Assembly: GCA_902798685.1 (NCBI GenBank)
Contig: CADBXO010000008.1
Coordinates: forward strand, 1-64,000
Length of the DNA stretch: 64,000 nt
Direction: 5' to 3'
Source of the DNA: an uncultured Bacteroidales bacterium
GTDB taxonomy: Bacteria > Bacteroidota > Bacteroidia > Bacteroidales > Bacteroidaceae
The notes under the pieces were generated by a model, which was not told where the DNA came from, did not search any database, and saw nothing but the letters and a program-made list of their open reading frames with translations. The translations under genes were made by a program, and so were the position numbers. Numbering within the stretch: position 1 is the stretch's first letter; every line of letters begins with the position of its first letter. Shown piece after piece: positions 8,638 to 17,321 of this stretch.

Positions 8638-9507
8638 ATGAAGAAGATCGTTTACACCATTGCCCTTTTGTTAGGTCTTAATGCCAATGCACAGGAGATC
8701 AATACCATCTCACTGAGAGTACCTGAATTTGCACGCCCCCTGGTAGAGGACCTTGCCAGAGAGTACCATGAAAGCCATTCACAGGTAGAATTCCAGTTCA
8801 TATCTGCAAAAACACAGGATGCCCGGAACATCCTTTCCCTTACAACCGATGAGCAGGCCGTGAACTTTGCACGCTACGCAGTCCTGCCCGTAACCGTTCA
8901 GGGATCAGAGGCCGCCAAGCTGACCGCTTCACGCCGCCTCAACGCCCGCAAGCTCCGTTCACTCTTCTTTGTAAGCGATGAAGACGAGGATCAGACCAAG
9001 GCTGAGCAGAAGGTTCACATCTACACCGGAAACAGCCAGTTCTCAGCCTCACGCGTTTACGCCTCCTATCTTAATGAGGCGGTGGCCGATTACAAAGGCA
9101 AGAAGATATCGGGTGATGACGCATACCTTACCGCAGCCATCAGCCGCGATCCCCTGGGCGTAACCGTAAACTACCTGTCAAACATCTTTGACCTTGAAAG
9201 CCGCACTCCCGGATCATCCCTGACACTGCTTCCGCTTGATCTAGACAAGCAGGGCCGTCAGGTGCTTGATGCCGCCAATCTGGATGCCATCATCGGCCTC
9301 CTTGAGGAGCAGACCTACGATGAGATTCCCGTAGGCACAGTCGGATTCACCTATGACCAGACCAACCGCGTCATCAACGACTTTGTATGTTGGGTCCTGA
9401 CAGCAGGGGCCGATGAGCTTCACCGCTACGGACTGCTCACATTACCGCAGGGTGAACTGATGGCACAGATGCAGCGCATATCAAATAGGGAACTCGCTCA
9501 GAACTAG
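8638..9507 (+). CDS. Exported PstS-like substrate-binding protein
   Basis: I choose ATG 8638 (MKKIVYTIALLLGLNANAQ) because it gives a clean signal peptide with cleavage after NANA; the upstream ATG at 8569 would bury it. The mature part of about 270 residues has the order of a PBP-like domain: FARPLVEDLAREYHESHSQV is the first helix, the ARYAVLPVTVQGS stretch follows, and a late VGTVGFTYDQTN strand precedes the C-terminal helices. No ABC transporter genes are nearby. It is instead followed by SusC and SusD and starts the co-directional block to 18.5 kb. A promoter-like GAACTTTG box sits at 8586-8593. Its ligand is unknown. Confidence 0.68.
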   Translation: MKKIVYTIALLLGLNANAQEINTISLRVPEFARPLVEDLAREYHESHSQVEFQFISAKTQDARNILSLTTDEQAVNFARYAVLPVTVQGSEAAKLTASRRLNARKLRSLFFVSDEDEDQTKAEQKVHIYTGNSQFSASRVYASYLNEAVADYKGKKISGDDAYLTAAISRDPLGVTVNYLSNIFDLESRTPGSSLTLLPLDLDKQGRQVLDAANLDAIIGLLEEQTYDEIPVGTVGFTYDQTNRVINDFVCWVLTAGADELHRYGLLTLPQGELMAQMQRISNRELAQN

Positions 9508-9589
9508 CACTTTACCCATTATTTAGAAAACACAAAACTGAAGGAGCGGGATCCACTTTAAATCCCGTCCCTTGGAGATTACTGTACTT

Positions 9590-12500
9590 ATGAAAAAGAT
9601 AATTCTTACATCTGTACTTCTTTTTGTCGTGCTTGCAGCCCAGGCACAGGCAGTACTGACAGGCCGCATTACCGATGCAGCCACCGATGAGCCCCTGATA
9701 GGAGCGCAGGTGGTAGTGACATCGGCCAAGGGTACCGGTACCGCAACTGACCTGGATGGCAACTTCCGCTTGGAGACCAAGCAGAGCCTGCCTCTGACAC
9801 TCAGTGTAGAGTACATTGGTTACCGCACTGAAGAGATTGACGTATATGATGATTCAGAGCCTATAGACATTCAGCTGACTGAGGAGGTGAACACCCTGTC
9901 GGAGGTTGTGATCATAGGCTACGGCACACAGAAACGCACACAGCTTACCGGAAGCGTGACCACCGTCAGTGCCGATATCCTGGAAAACAGCCGTCAGGCA
10001 ACCATTGACGCAGCACTGAGCGGACAGGTATCGGGCCTGAACGTTACCGCCAGCAGCGGTCAGCCGGGTGCAGAGAGCCATATACGCATACGCGGCGGCA
10101 ACTCCGTGAACGCATCGAACGAACCCCTTTATGTTGTGGACGGGTTCATCTATTTCAAGGATGCGGCCAATAACAGCACGGGTCTTGGAGCCATTGAAGG
10201 CTCACTCAACCCGCTTGCCACCATCAACCCCAATGATATTGAGAGCATCGAGGTGCTCAAGGACGTATCGGCCACTGCCATCTACGGCTCACGCGGAGCC
10301 AACGGTGTGATTCTTATCACCACCAAGAAGGGCAGCCTGGGCCAGGAAAACAGCAACATCAATTACGGCTACAGCATTGGCGTAAGCCGTGTCAGCAAGA
10401 AACTTGATCTGTTTGACGCCAGCGAGTGGGCTAGGTTGCAGAAGGATTACTTTGGCAACAAGGGCGGTTATAGCGAAGAGCAGATTGCTGCCCTGGGGCA
10501 GGGTACTGACTGGCAGGATGCAGTGCTGCGTGATGCCGTACAGCAGACTCACGAGTTGAGTATAACCGGAGGTACACAGAAGAACCGCTATGCCTTCTCA
10601 TTCAACTACACAGATCAGGACGGCATTATCCTGAACTCGGGCTTTGAGCGTTACAACTTTCATACGAATACCGAGTGGGAGCTCAAGAAGGGTCTCAACT
10701 TCGGCCTCAACGTGACATTCGGCCGTTCCAAGCAGAGCGGACTGACCACCACAGAGAGTCAGATATTCAACTCTTCACCATACTCGGCCGGTATAACAAA
10801 CAGTTTTGTGTATGCTCTGCTCATGCCGCCTGTGGTCCCGGTATATAATGCTGATGGTTCCTACAACTTCAACAACCCGTATGAGTATGCCTATTTTGCT
10901 ATCGGCAGTCACTCGGCCAATCCGGTCTATGACCTTGAGGAGAGTGTTGCTGACAACATAAACAACTATCTTTTGAGTAATGTATGGGCAAGCTACCGCC
11001 TGGGTGGCCTTACGCTTAAGGCCTCGGTCGGACTGAACAGTGAGAAACTGACTCAGGAGTATTTCTCAGGAGCATATACCTCACTCGGTCTGGCTACCCA
11101 GGGTATCGGTGGTGTGGGTAACCGTCAGACTGATGTCTGGCAGCAGGAGTACACCGCCTCTTATGCCATCGACATTAACGACAGTAACAGCCTGGATGCT
11201 CTTGTGGGCTACACACGCCAGACTCAGACTTCGACCTATTCGTCCATACGCACCAACCACTATACCAATGAGGCGCTCAAGCAGTACAACCTTGGTGACG
11301 GTTCCAACATCTATACTCCCAACACGGGTATAAGCGAGTCTTCACTCAACTCATTCCTGGCACGTGTGAACTACTCTTATCTGGACCGATACAATGCTAC
11401 GGCTACCTTCAGGGCCGATAACAGCAGCCGTTTTGCCAAGAGTCACCGTTGGGGTTATTTCCCTTCACTTGGTCTCTCATGGAATGCAGAGAAGGAGCAT
11501 TTCCTGAGCAGCGCCTATGACCTGGATTACCTCAAGGTGCGTGCATCGGCCGGTCTGGTGGGTAATCAGGAGATCAGCGACTACGCATTTACAACATCAT
11601 ACGCCACCGGTTCATATGCCGGCAGCAGCAGTTACGCCAAGAAAAACACCGCCAACGACAACCTCAGGTGGGAGACCACTGCAAGTTACAATGTAGGTGT
11701 TGACTTGGGCCTGTGGCATAACAAGGTCAGTATTGTGACCGATGTCTACTTCAAGAAGACCAGTGATCTTCTGCTTGTGGTTCCGTTGGGGTTCTCGGCA
11801 GGGGTATCCACTCAGCTTCAGAATGTGGGTAACGTAGTCAACAAGGGTGTCGAGTTGTCAGTTAACTGGAACCTGATAAGCCGTAAGCGCAAGAGTTGGA
11901 GCATATCGGCCAACATTGCATATAATGACAATGAGATAACCGATATGGGTGTTACCGATAATGTCATTCAGGGTAGTGACAACCAGCAGATTCTGCGTCG
12001 CGGCGAGCCTCTGGGCTCATTCTACGGACTGGTGTTCAAGGGAATTGTGCAGAAGGATGAGGATGTCAGCCAGTTGCCTACCGTGAACGGACTTACACCT
12101 AAAGCCGGTGACCTTAAGTTTGAAGATTATGATGGAAACGGCCGTATTGACGGCAATGACCGCCAGATACTGGGTAGTGTCCAGCCAAAGTTCATATACG
12201 GTTTCTCGACAAAGTATTCATGGCGTAATCTTGACCTGTCCGCTTCATTCTCAGGCAGTTACGGAAACAAGGTGTACAACGCCCTGGGACGCCGTCTGGA
12301 ACTTACGGGTGATTCATATAACGTGCTCACAACCGTGCATGACTCATGGACTCCTGAGAACGGCGGTAACACTCTGCCGTTGGCATCAAACCCGCGTCCG
12401 TTCTCATATATTGATGACCGATACGTACAGGATGCGTCATATCTGAAACTGCGTAACGTGACCGTGAGCTACAGGCTGCCGCTGGACAAGGATTTCCCCA

Positions 12501-12643
12501 CCGTACACATCTACGTTACAGGTCTGAACCTGCTTACGCTGACCCGCTACAAGGGCTATGATCCAGAGGTCAGCAGCGGTACTGACTCAGGTGCGTACCC
12601 ATCGGCCCGTACTATCTTATTCGGAACTAACATTTCATTTTAA
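9590..12643 (+). CDS. SusC/RagA-family TonB-linked outer membrane transporter
   Basis: ATG 9590 gives MKKIILTSVLLFVVLAAQAQA, a standard signal peptide. The 1017-residue protein then has a carboxypeptidase-D-like regulatory domain (about 22-100, LTGRITDAATDEPLIGAQV), the VVIGYGTQKRTQLTGSV junction and a plug with LYVVDGFIYF and IEVLKDVSATAIYGSRGANG, then a beta-barrel ending in a phenylalanine (NISF). These are all SusC signatures. SusC proteins import glycans or peptides in partnership with SusD, which follows 21 bases later. No glycan-degrading enzyme is adjacent; the neighbours are metal-type proteins, so a non-glycan ligand such as a peptide or metal complex is possible. Confidence 0.93.
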   Translation: MKKIILTSVLLFVVLAAQAQAVLTGRITDAATDEPLIGAQVVVTSAKGTGTATDLDGNFRLETKQSLPLTLSVEYIGYRTEEIDVYDDSEPIDIQLTEEVNTLSEVVIIGYGTQKRTQLTGSVTTVSADILENSRQATIDAALSGQVSGLNVTASSGQPGAESHIRIRGGNSVNASNEPLYVVDGFIYFKDAANNSTGLGAIEGSLNPLATINPNDIESIEVLKDVSATAIYGSRGANGVILITTKKGSLGQENSNINYGYSIGVSRVSKKLDLFDASEWARLQKDYFGNKGGYSEEQIAALGQGTDWQDAVLRDAVQQTHELSITGGTQKNRYAFSFNYTDQDGIILNSGFERYNFHTNTEWELKKGLNFGLNVTFGRSKQSGLTTTESQIFNSSPYSAGITNSFVYALLMPPVVPVYNADGSYNFNNPYEYAYFAIGSHSANPVYDLEESVADNINNYLLSNVWASYRLGGLTLKASVGLNSEKLTQEYFSGAYTSLGLATQGIGGVGNRQTDVWQQEYTASYAIDINDSNSLDALVGYTRQTQTSTYSSIRTNHYTNEALKQYNLGDGSNIYTPNTGISESSLNSFLARVNYSYLDRYNATATFRADNSSRFAKSHRWGYFPSLGLSWNAEKEHFLSSAYDLDYLKVRASAGLVGNQEISDYAFTTSYATGSYAGSSSYAKKNTANDNLRWETTASYNVGVDLGLWHNKVSIVTDVYFKKTSDLLLVVPLGFSAGVSTQLQNVGNVVNKGVELSVNWNLISRKRKSWSISANIAYNDNEITDMGVTDNVIQGSDNQQILRRGEPLGSFYGLVFKGIVQKDEDVSQLPTVNGLTPKAGDLKFEDYDGNGRIDGNDRQILGSVQPKFIYGFSTKYSWRNLDLSASFSGSYGNKVYNALGRRLELTGDSYNVLTTVHDSWTPENGGNTLPLASNPRPFSYIDDRYVQDASYLKLRNVTVSYRLPLDKDFPTVHIYVTGLNLLTLTRYKGYDPEVSSGTDSGAYPSARTILFGTNISF

Positions 12644-12664
12644 TAAACCAATAATTCAAAAGCT

Positions 12665-14338
12665 ATGAAAAAGAACATTGCTAATCATTCCAATCATGGA
12701 AGAGTGAGATTTTTACTCAGTGCTGCTCTGTCAGCAATACTCTCAGTCGCTCTGGTATCATGCACAAACGACGATGAAGGTATAGACAATCAGGTAACAA
12801 ACGAGAATGTCGTTGAGGACGACGCAAGCGCACTTTCACTTGTGAACGGTGTTTACAGCCACTGGCAGCCGCTTTCATCATCATTCTCATTCATAATTGA
12901 ACTTAACTCCAACAAACTCATCTCATTTGAGGGCGAGGAGAGTGAGGCAGGTCCTGTGAACAGCCGTTTTGAGCAGGTTGCCAATACCTGGTATCAGGTT
13001 AAGATATTCAACCACCTGTTCCTGGGTATAGTACAGGCCAATGAAGCCATTACCACCATCAATAACTCACTTGCTGCCGGCAAGGTATCACAGGCCGGTT
13101 ACAACGCAGCTGTCGGTAAGGCCAAGTTCCTGCGTGCCCTGGCTTACCTCAAGCTTACACAGCTGTGGGGTGAGGTACCTGTATTCACCGAGGAGGGCGG
13201 CAGTACCACCGAGCGTCAGGATTTTGACGTGGTATTCGGCCAGATCATCAAAGACTTTACTGATGCCGAGTCTCTGCTCCTTGACTACAGCGGTGATCCC
13301 CGTGTTCCTTCAAAACAGGCCGCTCAGGCACTTCTGGCACGTACCTATCTGGTATGGGGTGACAATCCTCTGACATCGGCCCAGGTTGCAGCTATTGCAA
13401 ATACCCAGACTGATCCTGAATTCAGCAAGACCGACAGCCGTCTTGAGAAGGCCATCGAGTATGCAGACCGTGTAATCAACAGCGGCAAGCTGTCTCTTGC
13501 AAGTGATTTCAGCAAGCTGTACGGACGTGACTATGAGAGCAACAAGCTGGGTCAGAACGAGCATCTGTTCACCATCGCTCATGACGGAGACAAGAAGGAT
13601 GCACAGGGCAACCACCAGACACACTGCTCATGGACATTCCCGTTCCAGAACGGTGAGCATGGCGAGGGTTATACCCAGAACCATACTGAGGCTGCCGATG
13701 ATGATGTTTATGACTCATGGCTGGCTGAGTATCCTAATGACAAGCGTCTTGCCAAGACCTATTTCGTTGAACTTACCAATCCTGAGACCGGTAATACTCA
13801 CCACTATTACTCACCCATTTATACTCCTATCAACGGAAAGGGTGTTGATCAGAGTTATGAGGATGCCGAGAACCTGGAGATTACACAGAACTCCGTTGAC
13901 CGCATAGAGATCCGTTATGCTGAGGTTTTGCTTATCAAGGCCGAGGCTCTGGTTCAGCTGGGCCGCAACCAGGAGGCTGCCGAGCCTTTCAACCAGCTGC
14001 GCCGTCGTGCAGGTATTGAGACTGTTGCCGCTCCTACATTTGATCAGATAAAGCGTGAGTGGGACTATGAGTTCACATACGAGCAGTTCTCGGTACTTAA
14101 CAGCTACCGTTGGAAGGATCTCGTTTCATCAGTAAAGAAGGTTTCAACCTACAAGCACTTTGCTGATGACTGGGAATCAAAGCAGACATACACTGCCGAT
14201 CAGAAGGCTTACTTTGAGAAGGTTCACAACCACCTTAAGGCCAAGTACAACAACGTTCGCGGCAAGCACTACCGTCAGCCCATTCCCACCGGTCTCCGCG
14301 GCGAGGACCTTGGCATTGCGCAGAACCCTGGATATTGA
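12665..14338 (+). CDS. SusD/RagB-family surface lipoprotein
   Basis: A 557-residue lipoprotein. Its signal ends in SVALVSC with lipidated C33, followed by TNDDEG, an acidic stretch of the kind that directs surface export in Bacteroidetes. TPR-like helices follow, with FLRALAYLKLTQLWGEVPVFTE (about 155-176), a segment seen in almost all SusD proteins, and the C-terminal EPFNQLRRRAGI and GIAQNPGY end. It forms the ligand-capturing lid on the SusC barrel encoded just upstream. The ligand cannot be predicted from family membership. Confidence 0.92.
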   Translation: MKKNIANHSNHGRVRFLLSAALSAILSVALVSCTNDDEGIDNQVTNENVVEDDASALSLVNGVYSHWQPLSSSFSFIIELNSNKLISFEGEESEAGPVNSRFEQVANTWYQVKIFNHLFLGIVQANEAITTINNSLAAGKVSQAGYNAAVGKAKFLRALAYLKLTQLWGEVPVFTEEGGSTTERQDFDVVFGQIIKDFTDAESLLLDYSGDPRVPSKQAAQALLARTYLVWGDNPLTSAQVAAIANTQTDPEFSKTDSRLEKAIEYADRVINSGKLSLASDFSKLYGRDYESNKLGQNEHLFTIAHDGDKKDAQGNHQTHCSWTFPFQNGEHGEGYTQNHTEAADDDVYDSWLAEYPNDKRLAKTYFVELTNPETGNTHHYYSPIYTPINGKGVDQSYEDAENLEITQNSVDRIEIRYAEVLLIKAEALVQLGRNQEAAEPFNQLRRRAGIETVAAPTFDQIKREWDYEFTYEQFSVLNSYRWKDLVSSVKKVSTYKHFADDWESKQTYTADQKAYFEKVHNHLKAKYNNVRGKHYRQPIPTGLRGEDLGIAQNPGY

Positions 14339-14348
14339 TTGACCTTAA

Positions 14349-15320
14349 ATGAATGATATCATGAATATTAGAAAGTATTTTAAGATTGTAGCAGTTGCCT
14401 TGTTTGGAGCAGTTTTGAGCTCTTGCAACTCAAATGATGATTTAGGAAAAGTGGATATTGAGATCCCGGGTGTAACATTTGACGGTGATATTGACTGCTG
14501 CTCGGCCGAAGAGGCTCTTCAGGTCTATAAGTTCATTCAGACTGTTAAGATAATACCAGATCTGTCAACAGAGATTGACGGCAAGTATAATGTGTATGCC
14601 TATTCAAAGACCGGTTCTTTCCACGTAGGATACAACGACATCTATTTTGTGGTAACCAAAAAGAAGAACGGAAACTATGTCAAGAACTTTGAATTCTCAG
14701 GTATTACACCGCACATGCTGATGGTTAAGATGAACATGAAACACAGCACTCCAGTAAGTGCCGGTGTGGAGAGTTTCAACGACAACTATCTTGCTGTCAA
14801 GCATGGTTGGATATCATTCGTAATGGCCACAAGCGATGCCGGTTCATGGACGCTCAAGTATGATTACTCAATACTTGGCTCCACAGGAACTACCTCTGAG
14901 GCAGCTATAACAGTCGATGCTCTGCCTGCAGGTCAGCAGTGGGTCAAGTCATTCAAAGCTGGTGAAAATACTTACTACATATCACTGGTCAACCCTACAG
15001 ACTGGAAGACCGGCAAGAATGCCATTACCGCGTACGTATCAAAGAAGAATACCCCTGCAACAACACCTTACGGTCTTGCCCAGGAGCAGTTCTCTGTGGA
15101 GATTGATCCGCGTATGCCTGACATGGGTAACCATACATCGCCCGATAACGTGGCTCTGAGCCTTCAGGGTGACGGCAGTTATCAGGGTACCGTCAATCTG
15201 ACCATGACCGGAAGATGGCGCATACACCTTACAGTGAAAGATAATCAGGGCAATGTCGTTGCCGGTGGTGACGACCTTGACGAAGGATATAGTTCACTCT
15301 ATTTTGACGTGACTATTTAA
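14349..15320 (+). CDS. Met/His-rich YtkA/FixH-like lipoprotein, putative copper binding
   Basis: The product is 323 residues from ATG 14349 (319 from ATG 14361, also plausible). A lipoprotein signal ends at C26 in AVLSSC. Two similar halves resemble tandem YtkA/FixH-like domains. The first holds PHMLMVKMNMKH (H122, M123, M125, M128, M130, H132). The second holds DPRMPDMGNHTSP (M256, M259, H262) followed by GSYQGTVNLTMTGRWRIHL, the classic YtkA-like ending. Clustered Met and His suit Cu(I) binding, and this family is known from metal-related proteins. It lies 10 bases after SusD and just before an OprC-like receptor, so it is probably a surface or periplasmic copper chaperone. The ligand is inferred. 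Confidence 0.68.
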   Translation: MNDIMNIRKYFKIVAVALFGAVLSSCNSNDDLGKVDIEIPGVTFDGDIDCCSAEEALQVYKFIQTVKIIPDLSTEIDGKYNVYAYSKTGSFHVGYNDIYFVVTKKKNGNYVKNFEFSGITPHMLMVKMNMKHSTPVSAGVESFNDNYLAVKHGWISFVMATSDAGSWTLKYDYSILGSTGTTSEAAITVDALPAGQQWVKSFKAGENTYYISLVNPTDWKTGKNAITAYVSKKNTPATTPYGLAQEQFSVEIDPRMPDMGNHTSPDNVALSLQGDGSYQGTVNLTMTGRWRIHLTVKDNQGNVVAGGDDLDEGYSSLYFDVTI

Positions 15321-15347
15321 GAATCTATTTACAGATTCATAAGTTTT

Positions 15348-17321
15348 GTGTTTTTCAAGATGCTGGAAACTGTCCTTTTGACATCAGTTCTGTTGGCCGA
15401 TTCGTTGGCGCCCGACAAGGTTCAAAATCTTGACGAAGTGCTGATAGTGTCCTATGACGGAAGAGCGAAACAACGCTCTGTCAAGGGACAGGCTGCCAGC
15501 ATTGATGAACATCTGGGTGAACTGCGTAACGTCAATCTGGTCCGTCGCGGATCATACGCATGGGAACCCGTAGTGAACAACATGCAGACAGAGAGGCTGT
15601 CAACAACCATTGACGGCATGAAGATATTCTATGCCTGCACGGATAAGATGGATCCCGTCACCTCTTATGTGGAGAGCGGCAACCTGCAGAGCATCAGCCT
15701 CAACTCGGGGCTTGACGGCAATCCGCAGGCCACCGGAAACATAGGCGGCAGTCTGGACCTGAAACTGCGTAAGATAGGCTTTGAGGCCGATCCCCGACAT
15801 GTCAACATCCTGGCGGGTCACGAGTGGAACGGACACCTTCAGGTGTACGGGGCCGATGCAGCATTCAGCGGTTACAGGACCTATCTGAACGCAGGACTGT
15901 TCTACCGCTCGGCCGACTGCTACAGGGTAGGCGGAGGCGAGCTGCTCAATTACTCGCAGTTCGGCAAGGTCAATATGTTTGCCAATGCAGGCCTGCGGCT
16001 TACTGAGGCCGATGTGCTGGAGGCTACCCTGATATTTGACAGGGCTACCGATGTGGGCTATCCGGCCTTGAATATGGATGTCTCACGGGCTCAGGGATTT
16101 ATCAGTTCCGTCTCTTACAAACACCAGTTTGCAAGGGTGGGCTGGGAGACAAAGGCCTATTACAATCACATAATCCATATCATGGATGATACAACGCGTC
16201 CGGATGTTGAGATTCACATGGATATGCCCGGCGACAGTTGGACGGCAGGTCTCTACAGCCTGGCTACCACCTCACTGGACCTGGCAGAGATGCAGCATGA
16301 CGTAGCGGTCAACTATGACCTCTACTACAACCGCCTGTTTGCCGACATGACCATGTATCCCGGCGGTGCCGCACCCATGTATATGGTTACCTGGCCCGAT
16401 GTGGGCACATTCAACACGGGTCTGGCACTGACTGATAACGTGAACATTACAGCCAATCAGTCGCTGCGACTGTCGGCCAAGATAGCATGGCAGAATCAGC
16501 GCCTTAACAATGAGGAGGGCTACCGCGGTCAAAAGGTTTTCTTCCCCTTGATGATCGACCGCTATTACCAGACTACAGGCCGAGTAGCCGCATCATATCA
16601 ATTTTCAATTCTCAATTCTCAATTTTCAATTGGAACGGGCTGGGGCAGTCGTGCGCCCACCGTGACCGAGGCTTACGGATACTATCTGAACAATACATTT
16701 GATCAGTATGATTATATGGGCAATCCTCACCTTGGCAATGAATCGGCGGTTGAGGTTAACGGTGCTTACAAGTTCTCTGCGCAGGACTTTGGCATCGGTC
16801 TGGACGCGAACGCGTTCTTCTTTAAGGACTACATTATCGGCCATCTGGACAGCAGGCTTTCGGCAATGACTGTCGGGGCCGAAGGCGTTAAGGTTTACGG
16901 CAATCTGGAGCATGCCGTTATTGCAAATGCTTCAGTCACTGCTGATTGGCAGATCAGCAGTCGTATGGCGTGGAACGGAAAACTGAGTTACAGTCTGGGC
17001 CGTGATGATGTGGCCGAATCACTTCCGCTGATTTCACCGCTGGCATGGCGCACTTCAATTGAATATGGTTTTGGCGCTCTGCAGGCTCAGGTCGAACTGC
17101 GCGGCAATGCCAGACAGACAAATTACGCCGCCAAGTACGGTGAGATTCTCACCGCTGGCTGGAATATTGTAAATTTGTCGGCATCTTACAGGTTCAAGGC
17201 TGCCACTCTGCGCGGCGGCGTTGAGAACCTTTTTGACAGGAAATACTCAGCCTATTCTGACTGGAACAACATTCCGCAGAAGGGTAGGAACATATATCTG
17301 AACTTAACGATTGAACTGTAA
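15348..17321 (+). CDS. TonB-dependent receptor of the OprC/NosA copper-receptor type
   Basis: Start is GTG 15348 or ATG 15360; the first gives MFFKMLETVLLTSVLLADSLA, a short signal-like segment. The 657-residue plug-barrel protein carries YACTDKMDPVTSYVE with C97 and M101, and YYNHIIHIMDD with H277 and M279, plus YPALNMD with M243. OprC of Pseudomonas is known to bind copper through a CxxxM-HxM site with a further Met, and the order and spacing here match. It would import copper across the outer membrane using TonB. An insertion of repeat-like sequence lies at residues of about 417-428. The next gene starts at the base after the stop codon. Confidence 0.8.
   Translation: MFFKMLETVLLTSVLLADSLAPDKVQNLDEVLIVSYDGRAKQRSVKGQAASIDEHLGELRNVNLVRRGSYAWEPVVNNMQTERLSTTIDGMKIFYACTDKMDPVTSYVESGNLQSISLNSGLDGNPQATGNIGGSLDLKLRKIGFEADPRHVNILAGHEWNGHLQVYGADAAFSGYRTYLNAGLFYRSADCYRVGGGELLNYSQFGKVNMFANAGLRLTEADVLEATLIFDRATDVGYPALNMDVSRAQGFISSVSYKHQFARVGWETKAYYNHIIHIMDDTTRPDVEIHMDMPGDSWTAGLYSLATTSLDLAEMQHDVAVNYDLYYNRLFADMTMYPGGAAPMYMVTWPDVGTFNTGLALTDNVNITANQSLRLSAKIAWQNQRLNNEEGYRGQKVFFPLMIDRYYQTTGRVAASYQFSILNSQFSIGTGWGSRAPTVTEAYGYYLNNTFDQYDYMGNPHLGNESAVEVNGAYKFSAQDFGIGLDANAFFFKDYIIGHLDSRLSAMTVGAEGVKVYGNLEHAVIANASVTADWQISSRMAWNGKLSYSLGRDDVAESLPLISPLAWRTSIEYGFGALQAQVELRGNARQTNYAAKYGEILTAGWNIVNLSASYRFKAATLRGGVENLFDRKYSAYSDWNNIPQKGRNIYLNLTIEL
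16602..16633 (+). repeat. In-frame direct-repeat insertion (AATTTTCAATTCTC-type)
   Basis: Inside the OprC-like receptor, tandem copies of a 7-base unit of the form TCAATTC/TCAATTT follow each other between 16602 and 16633, coding for FSILNSQFSI-like residues. The stretch is AT-rich and unlike the surrounding coding sequence. It keeps the frame open and is predicted to lie in a barrel loop or turn. Confidence 0.6.

Noticed and set aside
9546-9568. Hairpin GCGGGAT/ATCCCGT before SusC as a riboswitch
   Set aside because: Only one short stem is visible and no known riboswitch core fits; it is within the ordinary leader length.
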